Origin: an uncultured Eubacteriales bacterium
GTDB lineage: Bacteria > Bacillota > Clostridia > Oscillospirales > Acutalibacteraceae
Assembly (NCBI GenBank): GCA_949293815.1
Contig: CASFEZ010000027.1
Span: 1 to 34,389, forward strand
DNA length: 34,389 bases
Reading direction: 5' to 3'
Positions 9,199-17,505 of this stretch are shown one piece after another. The notes under the pieces were generated by a model that was given only the letters and a program-made list of their open reading frames with translations, made no database searches and was not told where the DNA came from. Each line of letters opens with the position of its first letter. Position 1 is the stretch's first letter. Position numbers and translations under genes: made by a program.

Positions 9199-10563
9199 TT
9201 ATATATCCAAGCCCTTGGCTTTCATGGTCATTTTTAATTTTGCGGTTTTTCTGATTTTAGCAAATACCGACTGCCGCAAAAACATCGGCGCATGCGACTC
9301 GCACAGCTCTTTCATCGCGTCAAGATGCAGCGGGTAGCTGTCCTTCACCACCAGCACCATCTGTGACTTGGCGGCGCGGCGCGCTTCCGAAAAGAAATCG
9401 GCATCATCCAATACATTCATATTCGGCATGGCAAGATACCGCTCGCTGACTACGCCCGCATCAGCCACGCTTTTGCGCACTGCCACTTCAAAAAACGGGA
9501 ACGACTGCCGGTACAGCGAATCCAAAAACGGGGCGTATTCGGCGGCGGTGGGGAAAGACAGTGCCAGCATACACAAATAATCTGCGGACTGCCGATTTTC
9601 AAAAATCAACGGCGCACCGATATAGGAATAAAACTGCCCCAGTTTTTTCTGCTTTTCCTGATCGAGGGTTTTGGCAAGCTGCTGGTACCGGGCGGCAAAG
9701 TCCGCATAAGTGTCATCGTCCATCAGCCAAAAATAGCGGTAGAAACGCTCTATCAGCAAGCAAACCCAACGGTAGGTCACTTCCTGTAAATAAGACTCCT
9801 CGCCGTCCACTTCCCGACCGCTGTCCTCGGCAATGGCTTCGGCAGCCAAAGCATATATTTTGGAAAACATATCGCAGAACGCCCCAAGGTTTTCTTTTGT
9901 CGGCGCATGGCGGCCTGTGGGGTCGCCCGCCGCTTCAAAGACCTGTTTTTCATAAAAGGCATAGGGGCAGCCCATCACATGCCGCGCCAAAAAGAACGCC
10001 TGATAAACAAATAATGCATCCGCAAACACATTGGAAACATCAAAATGGATATGCCGGTTTTCCAGATATGCCTTGCGGTAGCATTTATTTCCCAGGAAAA
10101 GGGCGCGCAAAAACAGATGCTCATATTTCGGCGCTTCGGGCAGCGGCGCCAATTTATCTTCGTATTCATCAAAATGGGGCTGTATGCCCTCGCCGAACAG
10201 GTATTTACGGAATACAAGCACATCCGGTTTCTTTTCGCTTTCGGCAATGGTATCCAGCAGTTTTTCCACGGTTTCATCGGTAATAAAATCTTTGGCGGAC
10301 TGGAACAGCACATAGTCGCCCTCAGCGGCTTTCAGCCCCCGGTTCATTGCCTCGAACCGGTTGGCGAATTTGCCTTTAATCAAATAAAAGCCCACATATT
10401 TATCGCATGCTGCCCGGGCAATATCTAAGGAACCGTCCGTCGAACCGCCGTCCACAAGCAATACTTCAAAATCCTCCACCGTTTGGTGAATCAGCGCATC
10501 CAGCGCCTTGGGCAAATAGGTTTCTTCATTCAGTACAGGAATAACAACGGAAAGTTTCGGCAA
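9199..10563 (-). CDS. Family 2 glycosyltransferase with long C-terminal extension
   Basis: Predicted cytoplasmic sugar transferase in the surface-glycan cluster. The N-terminal GT-A fold opens LSVVIPVLNEETYLPKALD and has the nucleotide-binding VDGGSTDGS at residues 37-45. Where most GT2 enzymes have the metal-binding DxD (usually DSDD or DADD), this one reads LFQSAKDF at 86-93, so metal binding or donor choice may differ. About 200 further residues, including a second stretch around VLVVKDSYP, are of unknown role. The start is a TTG at 10563 behind AAAGGAAG. It is the last glycan gene before cysE and lies 13 bp after the cytidylyltransferase. Confidence 0.85.
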   Translation of the reverse strand: MPKLSVVIPVLNEETYLPKALDALIHQTVEDFEVLLVDGGSTDGSLDIARAACDKYVGFYLIKGKFANRFEAMNRGLKAAEGDYVLFQSAKDFITDETVEKLLDTIAESEKKPDVLVFRKYLFGEGIQPHFDEYEDKLAPLPEAPKYEHLFLRALFLGNKCYRKAYLENRHIHFDVSNVFADALFVYQAFFLARHVMGCPYAFYEKQVFEAAGDPTGRHAPTKENLGAFCDMFSKIYALAAEAIAEDSGREVDGEESYLQEVTYRWVCLLIERFYRYFWLMDDDTYADFAARYQQLAKTLDQEKQKKLGQFYSYIGAPLIFENRQSADYLCMLALSFPTAAEYAPFLDSLYRQSFPFFEVAVRKSVADAGVVSERYLAMPNMNVLDDADFFSEARRAAKSQMVLVVKDSYPLHLDAMKELCESHAPMFLRQSVFAKIRKTAKLKMTMKAKGLDI

Positions 10564-10576
10564 GGTAAACTTCCTT

Positions 10577-11254
10577 TCACACTTGTTTTAAGTCAGAGGG
10601 ATAGGTAATTTTAATATTCTCGCTGCTGCCGCGCACCAGCCGCACCGGTTCGCCGCAGGTAACAAAAACCGAACAGCCATCGGTCATGTGCGAAAGCTGC
10701 GCCAATGACAGCCTATCGAGCAATTTTTTCAGCTTGACGGCCGAAAAGCTCTGGGGAGTCTGGGCGTGGTAAAGCAAATTACGGTCGGGCACGGATGTAA
10801 TATACGCGCCGTCTTCGCTGATTAGAATGGTATCTACCGCGGGAATGACCGTATTGCAGGCGCCGCACGCCTTCGCTGCCTCAATATTTTCAAGAATCAT
10901 CCGCTCCGTCACATAGGGGCGCACGCCGTCATGGGTCACCAGTATGGTATTTTCATCTACCGCAAAGGTTTCAAAAATAAAATCCACCAGCCGGCAGAGG
11001 GTTTCGCTGCGGTCATGCCCGCCGGCTATCAGATAAAAAGACCTGCCGGGAAAATACTGCGCCAGCATATCTTTTGTATAAGACAGATAGGTTTTCGGCA
11101 CCGCCAAAACAATCTCATCAATGGCTTCGCAGGCGGCAAAACGCTGGGCGCTGTGCACCAGAATCGGTTTACCGTCCAAGGGCAGGAACTGCTTCGGCAA
11201 ATCAGACCCCATACGGCTGCCAAAACCGGCGGCCAAAATGACACCGATATTCAT
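10577..11254 (-). CDS. IspD/TarI-family cytidylyltransferase
   Basis: Nucleotidyltransferase that activates a sugar-alcohol or methylerythritol phosphate with CTP. The 225-residue product begins MNIGVILAAGFGSRMG (CTP-binding loop), with PKQFLPLDGKPIL, THDGVRPYVTERMI, AQTPQSF and TDGCSVF. The C-terminal NIKITYPSDLK resembles TarI (D-ribitol-5-phosphate cytidylyltransferase) more than housekeeping IspD, and the glycan setting favours a CDP-polyol for the polymer; no TarJ-like reductase is nearby, so IspD cannot be excluded. I chose the ATG at 11254 because GGGAGGGG sits six bases before it; upstream in-frame starts lack a site. It has its own promoter (11293-11321). Confidence 0.85.
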   Translation of the reverse strand: MNIGVILAAGFGSRMGSDLPKQFLPLDGKPILVHSAQRFAACEAIDEIVLAVPKTYLSYTKDMLAQYFPGRSFYLIAGGHDRSETLCRLVDFIFETFAVDENTILVTHDGVRPYVTERMILENIEAAKACGACNTVIPAVDTILISEDGAYITSVPDRNLLYHAQTPQSFSAVKLKKLLDRLSLAQLSHMTDGCSVFVTCGEPVRLVRGSSENIKITYPSDLKQV

Positions 11255-11292
11255 CCGAACCCCTCCCGGCTTCCTTTTCTCAAACATAGTAA

Positions 11293-11321
11293 AGTATAAC
11301 ACACCAAAAAGAACATTGCAA
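11293..11321 (-). promoter_or_regulatory. Internal promoter before the cytidylyltransferase gene
   Basis: On the minus strand a TTGCAA -35 (11316-11321) and a TATACT -10 (11293-11298) are 17 bp apart in the 78-bp gap after the GNAT gene. It could transcribe the cytidylyltransferase, the last GT2 gene and cysE-cysS-ybaK independently of the main cluster promoter. Confidence 0.65.
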
Positions 11322-11332
11322 GCAAAACCGCC

Positions 11333-11911
11333 TTAAACATCCGTTTCCACAAAGGAAACCCGGGCGTTTTGGCGATACTGCTCGTACACGCGCGTCCGGC
11401 AGCCATCCAGATTGAGCTGATACATCCGAAAGACCACCGGAATATCCTTGGGCATCCATTGCTCCTCATAGGAATAGCAGTAGCGCATGCCCAGCCGCTG
11501 CATCACCCGCCCGCTTGCCTCGTTTTGCCGGTCATGTGTTGCCGTGACAAACGGAACGCCATCGCGCCGCAGCTGCGCAATGACCGCCCGGCACGCTTCT
11601 GTCATATATCCCCTGCCGCGCACGGCAGGCAAAAGCGCATAACCAAGATCGCGGCTTTCCGCTTCGCTGATATGAACATAGCCAACGGGAACCGGATCCG
11701 ATTTCAGACAAACAGCATACCGGTACGCCCCCTTTGGCAAAGCGGCATATCGCGCACGGTACAAAGCCGCCGCTTTCTCCCGGGTTTGCAGCGGGAACCA
11801 CGGCAGAAACCGATTGGTCTGCACATCGCTGTAAATGGTGAAAATAGCGGGAATATCCGCCGCCGTAAAGGGACGCAGCAACAGCCGTTCGGTTTCAAGC
11901 AGAGAATCCAT
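11333..11911 (-). CDS. GNAT-family N-acetyltransferase (RimJ/RimL-like)
   Basis: Acetyl-CoA-dependent acetyltransferase of about 192 residues. It begins LLETERLLLRPFTAADIPAI, the RimJ/RimL-type opening, and has the acetyl-CoA loop LPAVRGRGYMTEAC followed by NEASGRVMQRLGM. The C-terminal 35 residues extend past the core. The start is uncertain among GTG 11920, ATG 11914 and ATG 11911; I prefer 11911, which gives the best spacing from AAAAGGTG. Within the glycan cluster it may acetylate an amino sugar, but this subfamily also modifies proteins and small amines. Substrate unknown. Confidence 0.85.
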   Translation of the reverse strand: MDSLLETERLLLRPFTAADIPAIFTIYSDVQTNRFLPWFPLQTREKAAALYRARYAALPKGAYRYAVCLKSDPVPVGYVHISEAESRDLGYALLPAVRGRGYMTEACRAVIAQLRRDGVPFVTATHDRQNEASGRVMQRLGMRYCYSYEEQWMPKDIPVVFRMYQLNLDGCRTRVYEQYRQNARVSFVETDV

Positions 11912-11936
11912 CATTATCACCTTTTGACCAATACAT

Positions 11937-12920
11937 TCATTTTATGGCAGCCACATACGGCAGCCGGTACTGCCGGGCGTGGCGGAGGCGGTATAAAAGC
12001 TGGGCTTTTTGGTTCTCACAGGGGTGGTCTTTGCCGAGCAGCAGGATGCTCTCGCGGAACATCGGGCTTTCGCAAAGGGCGCGGTAGCGCTCGTAGCCCA
12101 GGCACTCCCCTGCCTTTTCATTGCGCACCAATTCGTAAAACGCGAAATCCATATAAAACGCCGCGAGCTGCCGCCGCAGCGCCTCGTTTTCGCCAACAAA
12201 AGCCCTGCACGCCTCGTACTGTTTTTCGAGGCTGTCAAAATATCCCGGTTTATAGGGCGCACGGGTGGCGGAATCGGGGGTGTCGAGCCAGTATTCATAA
12301 TAGCTCTCCCCTATCGCAACCGCGCGCTGCGATAAGGCCAGCGCCTGCATATTAAAAACCATATCCTCACTGATGGTCATGTCCTCCCGGAAACGCAGAC
12401 GATTTTTTTGCAAAAATGTCCGATCGAAGCACATACGCACGCTGTAGCACAAATCAAAACCGGCAAACAAACGGGGATTTTTCGCTGCCAGCTCCCGTCC
12501 GGGCAATACGGTTTCTTTTGGATAGCCTGTCGTGTCGGTGCAGCCGTCGGGCATGATGGTGATGTCCGCAATCAGCACCTCGGCGCGATAGGCGTCCGCC
12601 TGACGGCAAAGATTTTGCACAAAACCATCTTTGATACAATCATCGCTGTCGGCAAAGAGGATATACTTCCCTTCCGCCTGCTGAAGTCCGGTGTTGCGGG
12701 CGGCGGATACCCCGCCGTTTTTTTGGTGAAGAATACGCACATTCTCCCGCGCAAAGGCATCGGAAAAGGCGGCATGCGCCGCGTCGGAGCCGTCGTCGAT
12801 AATCAGCAGCAGCGCTTCGGGGGGCAGCGATTGGAACGACTGCATACACCGGCTGAAAACCGCCGGATCGGTATTATAATAGGGCATAATGATGGTGCAG
12901 AGGCGCGCCTTTTCGCTCAT
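11937..12920 (-). CDS. Family 2 glycosyltransferase
   Basis: A 327-residue GT-A enzyme predicted to add one sugar to the lipid-linked repeat. Motifs are complete: TIIMPYYNTD, IIDDGSD, NGGVSAARNTGL and the metal-binding FADSDDC. The C-terminal half is helical and has no signal or membrane segment. The open frame runs upstream, but the ATG at 12920 overlaps the flippase stop codon (ATGA) and has an AAAGGGG site, so translation is coupled to the flippase. The upstream frame is antisense-like sequence inside the flippase gene. Donor and acceptor are unknown. Confidence 0.88.
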   Translation of the reverse strand: MSEKARLCTIIMPYYNTDPAVFSRCMQSFQSLPPEALLLIIDDGSDAAHAAFSDAFARENVRILHQKNGGVSAARNTGLQQAEGKYILFADSDDCIKDGFVQNLCRQADAYRAEVLIADITIMPDGCTDTTGYPKETVLPGRELAAKNPRLFAGFDLCYSVRMCFDRTFLQKNRLRFREDMTISEDMVFNMQALALSQRAVAIGESYYEYWLDTPDSATRAPYKPGYFDSLEKQYEACRAFVGENEALRRQLAAFYMDFAFYELVRNEKAGECLGYERYRALCESPMFRESILLLGKDHPCENQKAQLLYRLRHARQYRLPYVAAIK

Positions 12921-14476
12921 GCGGTTTTCCCCTTTGCAGTAAATTTGGACTTGACAATATCCAGCATATTCCCCGCCGCTTTTTTGAACATGGCGAAATC
13001 CCGGGTTCTGCCGAACACCAAAAGAAAAATCAGGTTGGGAACGATGCTGCAAATCAGGAATTTCAGCAAGAGATCCACCACCGGGTGAATCGCAATCGGC
13101 GCGCACAGCAGATAGCAAACGCCGCATTCCGCGCAGAGCACCAATAAGTACAACAGATACCGCCCAAAGAAAGGGGCGGATTTTTTACGGAACCCGTATT
13201 TATACAGCGCCCAGGGGCTGTACCATACATCCGTAACGATACGCGCCAGCGCCGTTGAAATCTGAATGCCGAAAACCCCCCAGTCCGCGCCGAGCAAAAT
13301 GGAGAGCGCAATTTTAATGCCCGCCGTTACAAAGGAAATCAGCCTGCCGTAGTGGAAAATACCCAGCGTCTGCATATAGGTCCAAACAGCGCTCTGCATG
13401 CCGACCAGGTAAAAATTGATCGCCAGCACCACGGGGATGGCGGGGCTCATGACAAATTCCTCGCCGAAGCAGACGCGCACCAAATCGGAGGAGACAAAAA
13501 TAATGCCCACCGTGCCCCAGCTGTACAGCCAGAAATTGCTCAGGTTGATAAAGCGGAACATTTCATACCGCTTATCGTTATCCTCCAAGGCGTTGTGGTT
13601 GCCGATGCTGGCGGTCATGCCGTCAAACACCTGGGAAAACAGCGTGGTCAGGGTGCTGATAAACAGGGTATAATTCGAGGTAATGCCCGTGGTCAGCAGC
13701 CCCTGGAAATAGGTAATGATGATATTATCCGTATTATTGACAAACAGACCGGATATACGGGTCAAAAGCAAATCCCGGGTATTGCGAAACAGCGTTCTTT
13801 TGGTCGCCGTATCCAGCGGTTTTGCTTTTTTGTCGGCAATATACGGGTATTTTTTATAAGCAATGATATATACTACCACATTATACAGTACCGTGCCGAT
13901 GGTTTGAATAAGCAGATAGCTCAAATAGCTGCGCGTCAACGCCAAAAAGACCATTTGCAGTATGCTCTGCAAAATGGTCGCAACATAGCTAAGCCCGGTA
14001 ACAATATAATTTTGTTGTGAAGCCAGTAAAAAAGAGCCGCGATAGCTGAAAAAATAAGCGATAACCTGATTGAACAGAAAGACAGCATACAAAAAATAGA
14101 TGCTTTCGGTTATGGTATCGGGCATTTCCACAAGATACTTGAGAAACGGCGCAACCGCCAAACCGAGCAGCGCCGTCACCACGCCGATAATCCGATATGC
14201 TTTGCCGAAAAACTGCATGAGGGACGCGACTTTTTCCGTGTCGTTTTCCGCAATCGGCTTATACAGCGCATAGACAATGGCAATGCCGATGCCCAGTTCC
14301 GCAATGGTCAGCATCGAAAGGATATTGGAAAAGAAGCCGCTGACCCCCAGATAATCGTCCGGCAAAAAACGGACAAACACAATACGGCATACAAAGCCCA
14401 AAAGGGTATTGACAATATAGCCGCCGATGCCGACAGCAATATTTCGCATGGAGTTTTCAGTTCGGGAACGAAGCAA
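12917..14476 (-). CDS. Wzx-type polysaccharide flippase (MOP superfamily)
   Basis: Integral membrane protein of up to 519 residues with about 12-14 hydrophobic helices; predicted to flip undecaprenyl-linked repeat units across the membrane. The N-terminus RTENSMRNIAVGIGGYIVN followed by FLPDDYLGVSGFFSNIL and ELGIGIAIVYALY is typical of Firmicute capsule flippases. The longest form starts with TTG at 14476, which keeps the conserved RTENS motif, though its ribosome site is weak; ATG at 14449 would remove that motif. It overlaps the next GT2 gene by four bases. No Wzy-like polymerase is adjacent. Confidence 0.9.
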   Translation of the reverse strand: MLRSRTENSMRNIAVGIGGYIVNTLLGFVCRIVFVRFLPDDYLGVSGFFSNILSMLTIAELGIGIAIVYALYKPIAENDTEKVASLMQFFGKAYRIIGVVTALLGLAVAPFLKYLVEMPDTITESIYFLYAVFLFNQVIAYFFSYRGSFLLASQQNYIVTGLSYVATILQSILQMVFLALTRSYLSYLLIQTIGTVLYNVVVYIIAYKKYPYIADKKAKPLDTATKRTLFRNTRDLLLTRISGLFVNNTDNIIITYFQGLLTTGITSNYTLFISTLTTLFSQVFDGMTASIGNHNALEDNDKRYEMFRFINLSNFWLYSWGTVGIIFVSSDLVRVCFGEEFVMSPAIPVVLAINFYLVGMQSAVWTYMQTLGIFHYGRLISFVTAGIKIALSILLGADWGVFGIQISTALARIVTDVWYSPWALYKYGFRKKSAPFFGRYLLYLLVLCAECGVCYLLCAPIAIHPVVDLLLKFLICSIVPNLIFLLVFGRTRDFAMFKKAAGNMLDIVKSKFTAKGKTA

Positions 14477-14523
14477 TCCGCACCCACACCCTTTCCGGCC
14501 GCTGCCATGGATGCTGCGCAGCC

Positions 14524-15387
14524 TTATTTTTTGAGCATTCTTTTGATTTTGCGGGGGATGCGATAGGTCAAAAGATGCACTTTTTCATAATATTTATAAT
14601 CCTGCAAATAGAAATCCGGATCTTTTGAGGACATTTGACGATTGCGGTTCAACCCCTCATGCAAATAGAACTTTTGCACCGAATCCAGTTTATCGTACAG
14701 ATTGGCGTTTTTCAGAATGGAACGCTCCGCAATATGGCTGATTTCGTCCGGGCTGCGGGTACTGGTTAAATTGTCCTCGTGGCGGCGGTAAGCATACAGA
14801 ACTTTTTCAATGGGTCTTACCTTGAAACGGGCAAAAATCCGCTGCCAATAGTCGAAGTCCTCTGCCAGGAACAACGCAGGGTTATAGTCGCCCACCAGCG
14901 CGTAAACACGGCGCCGGTACATAAAGCACGCGCCCACAATGTTGGTACCAACGATTTTGCGCAGCTCCATATTTTCGGGCATAATCCATTCGTCAATTTT
15001 CTTTCCGTCCTTGTCAATCACATCGCAGGAAGCAAAAACGAAGCCAAGGCGGCTGTCCGATTCCAACGTTTTCACCATGGTTTCAAACGCATCGGGGTAG
15101 TAAATATTATCATCCGAGGTCCAGGTCAGATAATCGCCTACCGACATGGCAAACCCCCGGTTCAGGCTGCGGGGCAGCTGCATATTTTGGGGATTTTTAT
15201 AGTAAAAAATCCGCTTATCCTTTTTTACATACGACTCGGCAATCTCCTTCGTACGGTCGGTAGAGCCGTCGTCAATGATAATCAGCTCCCAATTCGTATA
15301 GGTCTGCGCCAGAATGCTGTCGATGCTTTGCGCCAGATAGGTTTCCCCGTTAAAAACCGGAAGCACGACCGATACCTTTTTGTCCAT
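14524..15387 (-). CDS. Family 2 glycosyltransferase
   Basis: A 287-residue cytoplasmic GT-A transferase: VSVVLPVFNGETYLAQSID, IIDDGSTDRT, a metal site in LTWTSDDN and the acceptor-side EDFDYWQRI with YRRHEDN. This resembles GT2 enzymes that add hexoses or hexosamines to O-antigen or capsule repeats. The ATG at 15387 has GAGAGAGGTG at seven bases; the slightly longer TTG reading is less likely. It lies 15 bp after wecB and 47 bp before the flippase on the same strand. Specific linkage unknown. Confidence 0.9.
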   Translation of the reverse strand: MDKKVSVVLPVFNGETYLAQSIDSILAQTYTNWELIIIDDGSTDRTKEIAESYVKKDKRIFYYKNPQNMQLPRSLNRGFAMSVGDYLTWTSDDNIYYPDAFETMVKTLESDSRLGFVFASCDVIDKDGKKIDEWIMPENMELRKIVGTNIVGACFMYRRRVYALVGDYNPALFLAEDFDYWQRIFARFKVRPIEKVLYAYRRHEDNLTSTRSPDEISHIAERSILKNANLYDKLDSVQKFYLHEGLNRNRQMSSKDPDFYLQDYKYYEKVHLLTYRIPRKIKRMLKK

Positions 15388-15402
15388 AAACAAACACCTC
15401 TC

Positions 15403-16503
15403 TCAGTTAAAATGACGCATAATATGATCCGCAATTTGTATACAGGCAGTACCGTCGCCGTATGGGTTGACTGCCTTTGCCATTGCTTCATAAGCCTGCC
15501 GGTTCTCCAACAGAAGGCAAAATGCCTCATATATCGGCTCCTCCTCGGTGCCGACCAGCTTCAGTGTTCCAGCAGCCACGCCCTCCGGGCGCTCGGTGGT
15601 GTCGCGCATGACCAGCACCGGCTTACCCAGGGCGGGCGCCTCCTCCTGAATGCCGCCGCTGTCGGTTAAAACCAGAAAACTTCTTGCCAAAAAATTGTGA
15701 AAATCCAAAACATCCAGCGGCTCAATCAGCCGAATGCGTGTATCGCCGCCAAGCTCTTCGTCTGCAATGCGCCGAACCGCCGGGTTCAGATGAATCGGAT
15801 ATATCGCCTTTACATCCGGGTGGGAATCCACGGTACGCCGAATGGCGCGGAACATATGGCGCATCGGCTCGCCGAGATTTTCACGCCGGTGGGCGGTAAT
15901 TAAAATCAACCGGCTGCCCTTCGCCCATTCGAGCTGCGGGTGGGTATAATCCGCCCGAACGGTGGTTTTCAGCGCATCGATGGCGGTATTGCCGGTGACA
16001 AAGATGGTTTTGCCGTCCCTGCCCTCGCGCAGCAGGTTCTGCCGCGCCTGTTCGGTGGGCGCAAAGTTCAGCGCTGCCGTCAGGGAAATGGCCTGACGGT
16101 TAAACTCCTCCGGGAACGGGGATTTCAGGTTATAGGTACGCAGCCCCGCTTCCACATGACCAACAGGGATTTGCGCGTAAAATGCCGCCAGCGATACGAC
16201 AAAAGCCGTAGTGGTATCACCGTGCACCAGAACCAAATCCGGCTGTACCTGCTCAAAAATACGGCGGATCCCCGCCAAAATTGCGCCGGTAATATCAAAC
16301 AGCGTTTGACCGGGTTTCATAATATCCATATCAAAATCCGGCGCAACCGAAAAAGCGTTCAGCACGCTGCGCAGCATTTCCCGGTGCTGACCGGTAACGC
16401 AGACCGTAACGCGCAGCCCCTCTCTTTTTTTCAGCTCTTTTACCAAAGGGCACATTTTAATGCCCTCCGGTCTTGTGCCGAAAACCACAAGAACGGTTTT
16501 CAC
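15403..16503 (-). CDS. wecB: UDP-N-acetylglucosamine 2-epimerase (non-hydrolysing)
   Basis: Interconverts UDP-GlcNAc and UDP-ManNAc, supplying ManNAc for surface polymers. The 366-residue GT-B-like protein shows the family markers in order: VVFGTRPEGIKM at the N-terminus, TGQHREML, HGDTTT, GHVEAGLRT, PEEFNR, ITAHRREN with the conserved histidine, and TDSGGIQEEAP. The start is GTG at 16503 behind AAAAAGGAGG. No ManNAc transferase of the WecG/TagA type or UDP-ManNAc dehydrogenase (WecC) is in the window, so the fate of the product is open. The name mnaA is used for the same enzyme in Gram-positives. Confidence 0.95.
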   Translation of the reverse strand: MKTVLVVFGTRPEGIKMCPLVKELKKREGLRVTVCVTGQHREMLRSVLNAFSVAPDFDMDIMKPGQTLFDITGAILAGIRRIFEQVQPDLVLVHGDTTTAFVVSLAAFYAQIPVGHVEAGLRTYNLKSPFPEEFNRQAISLTAALNFAPTEQARQNLLREGRDGKTIFVTGNTAIDALKTTVRADYTHPQLEWAKGSRLILITAHRRENLGEPMRHMFRAIRRTVDSHPDVKAIYPIHLNPAVRRIADEELGGDTRIRLIEPLDVLDFHNFLARSFLVLTDSGGIQEEAPALGKPVLVMRDTTERPEGVAAGTLKLVGTEEEPIYEAFCLLLENRQAYEAMAKAVNPYGDGTACIQIADHIMRHFN

Positions 16504-16536
16504 CCGACCGCCTCCTTTTTAATACATAGATTCCTG

Positions 16537-17493
16537 TTATAAGCCGATACGAAGCCGATTGCGCAGCCGCGCTGTAAGATGCGGAAAGCACAGGAACAGA
16601 CGGTACCACAGCTTTTGTTTGCCGTCCACGGCGGAAAGCGCCGCCCGCACATCACAGGATTTACCATAGCCCACAATCGCCCTGCGGCAACTGCCGTCCG
16701 GGTCGCTGTTCGCATCGCGCAAAAAGCACTGATACTGGTACAGGCAATTTTCCACAAGCGCCGCACAGCTGTCGGCATAAACGGCAGGCAGGCGTATTTT
16801 CAGCTGTTCGGAACGCAAAGTCATGGCTTCAAGCGCATCCAGCCGTTTTTCGGAAAAGGGCGCCCCCATAATGCTGTCCGGGCGTTGAAAATAGAAATAA
16901 CCGGTAAAATCCAACGCCGCAATCCGTTCTGCGTTGAGAAAAGCCTGCCAGGTAAAAAACTCGTCCTCATGGCACTTTCCCTCGGGGAAAGCCAGCTTTT
17001 CCAGCACCCGGCGGTGATAGAGCTTGTTCCAAACCACCTGCTGAAAAATCGTATTGCGTATCAGATAACGCATGGCGTCCTCGGCAGAATAAACCGTTGT
17101 CTTTCCGCTGCCTTCGACCGCAGGCAGCCGGTCGGAAAACGGCAGATACCGGCACGCGGCGATCTCGCACCGCTCCCCCAGCGCCGCGCCGAACAGCCGC
17201 TCCAGCATTTGCGGATGCAGACAGTCATCGCTGTCCAAAAAGGCAATCCACTCGCCCTTTGCCCGCTTCAAGCCACTGTTCCGCGCCGCCGAAAGCCCCC
17301 CGTTGGGCTGATGGATGACCGAAATGCGGCTGTCTTTTTTACAAAAAGCATCACACATCTCGCCGCTTCGATCGGTTGAACCGTCATCCACCAAAATCAA
17401 TTCCCAATCGGAAACGGTCTGCGCCATAACCGACTCGACACAACGGGTCAGATACGCCTGAACCTGATAGACCGGAACAATAATGGAAACCAC
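16537..17493 (-). CDS. Family 2 glycosyltransferase
   Basis: A 318-residue GT-A enzyme: MVSIIVPVYQVQAYLTRCVE, LVDDGSTDRSGEMCD, NGGLSAARNSGL and AFLDSDDC are all intact, followed by KLYHRRVLEKLAFPEGKCHE, typical of the CpsI/EpsJ-type branch. The start is GTG at 17493 with an AAAGG site. It sits 12 bp after the GT-B gene and 33 bp before wecB, within the same run. Predicted to extend the repeat unit in the cytoplasm; sugar unknown. Confidence 0.9.
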   Translation of the reverse strand: MVSIIVPVYQVQAYLTRCVESVMAQTVSDWELILVDDGSTDRSGEMCDAFCKKDSRISVIHQPNGGLSAARNSGLKRAKGEWIAFLDSDDCLHPQMLERLFGAALGERCEIAACRYLPFSDRLPAVEGSGKTTVYSAEDAMRYLIRNTIFQQVVWNKLYHRRVLEKLAFPEGKCHEDEFFTWQAFLNAERIAALDFTGYFYFQRPDSIMGAPFSEKRLDALEAMTLRSEQLKIRLPAVYADSCAALVENCLYQYQCFLRDANSDPDGSCRRAIVGYGKSCDVRAALSAVDGKQKLWYRLFLCFPHLTARLRNRLRIGL

Positions 17494-17505
17494 AAAATCA
17501 ACCTT

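Noticed and set aside
12921-13127. N-terminal 69-residue extension of the GT2 gene at 11937-12920
   Set aside because: It lies inside the flippase gene, has no transferase sequence, and the ATG at 12920 has the ribosome site and the typical ATGA overlap.
14308-14508. Small minus-strand frame starting at 14508
   Set aside because: It overlaps the flippase N-terminus in another frame and has no recognisable features.
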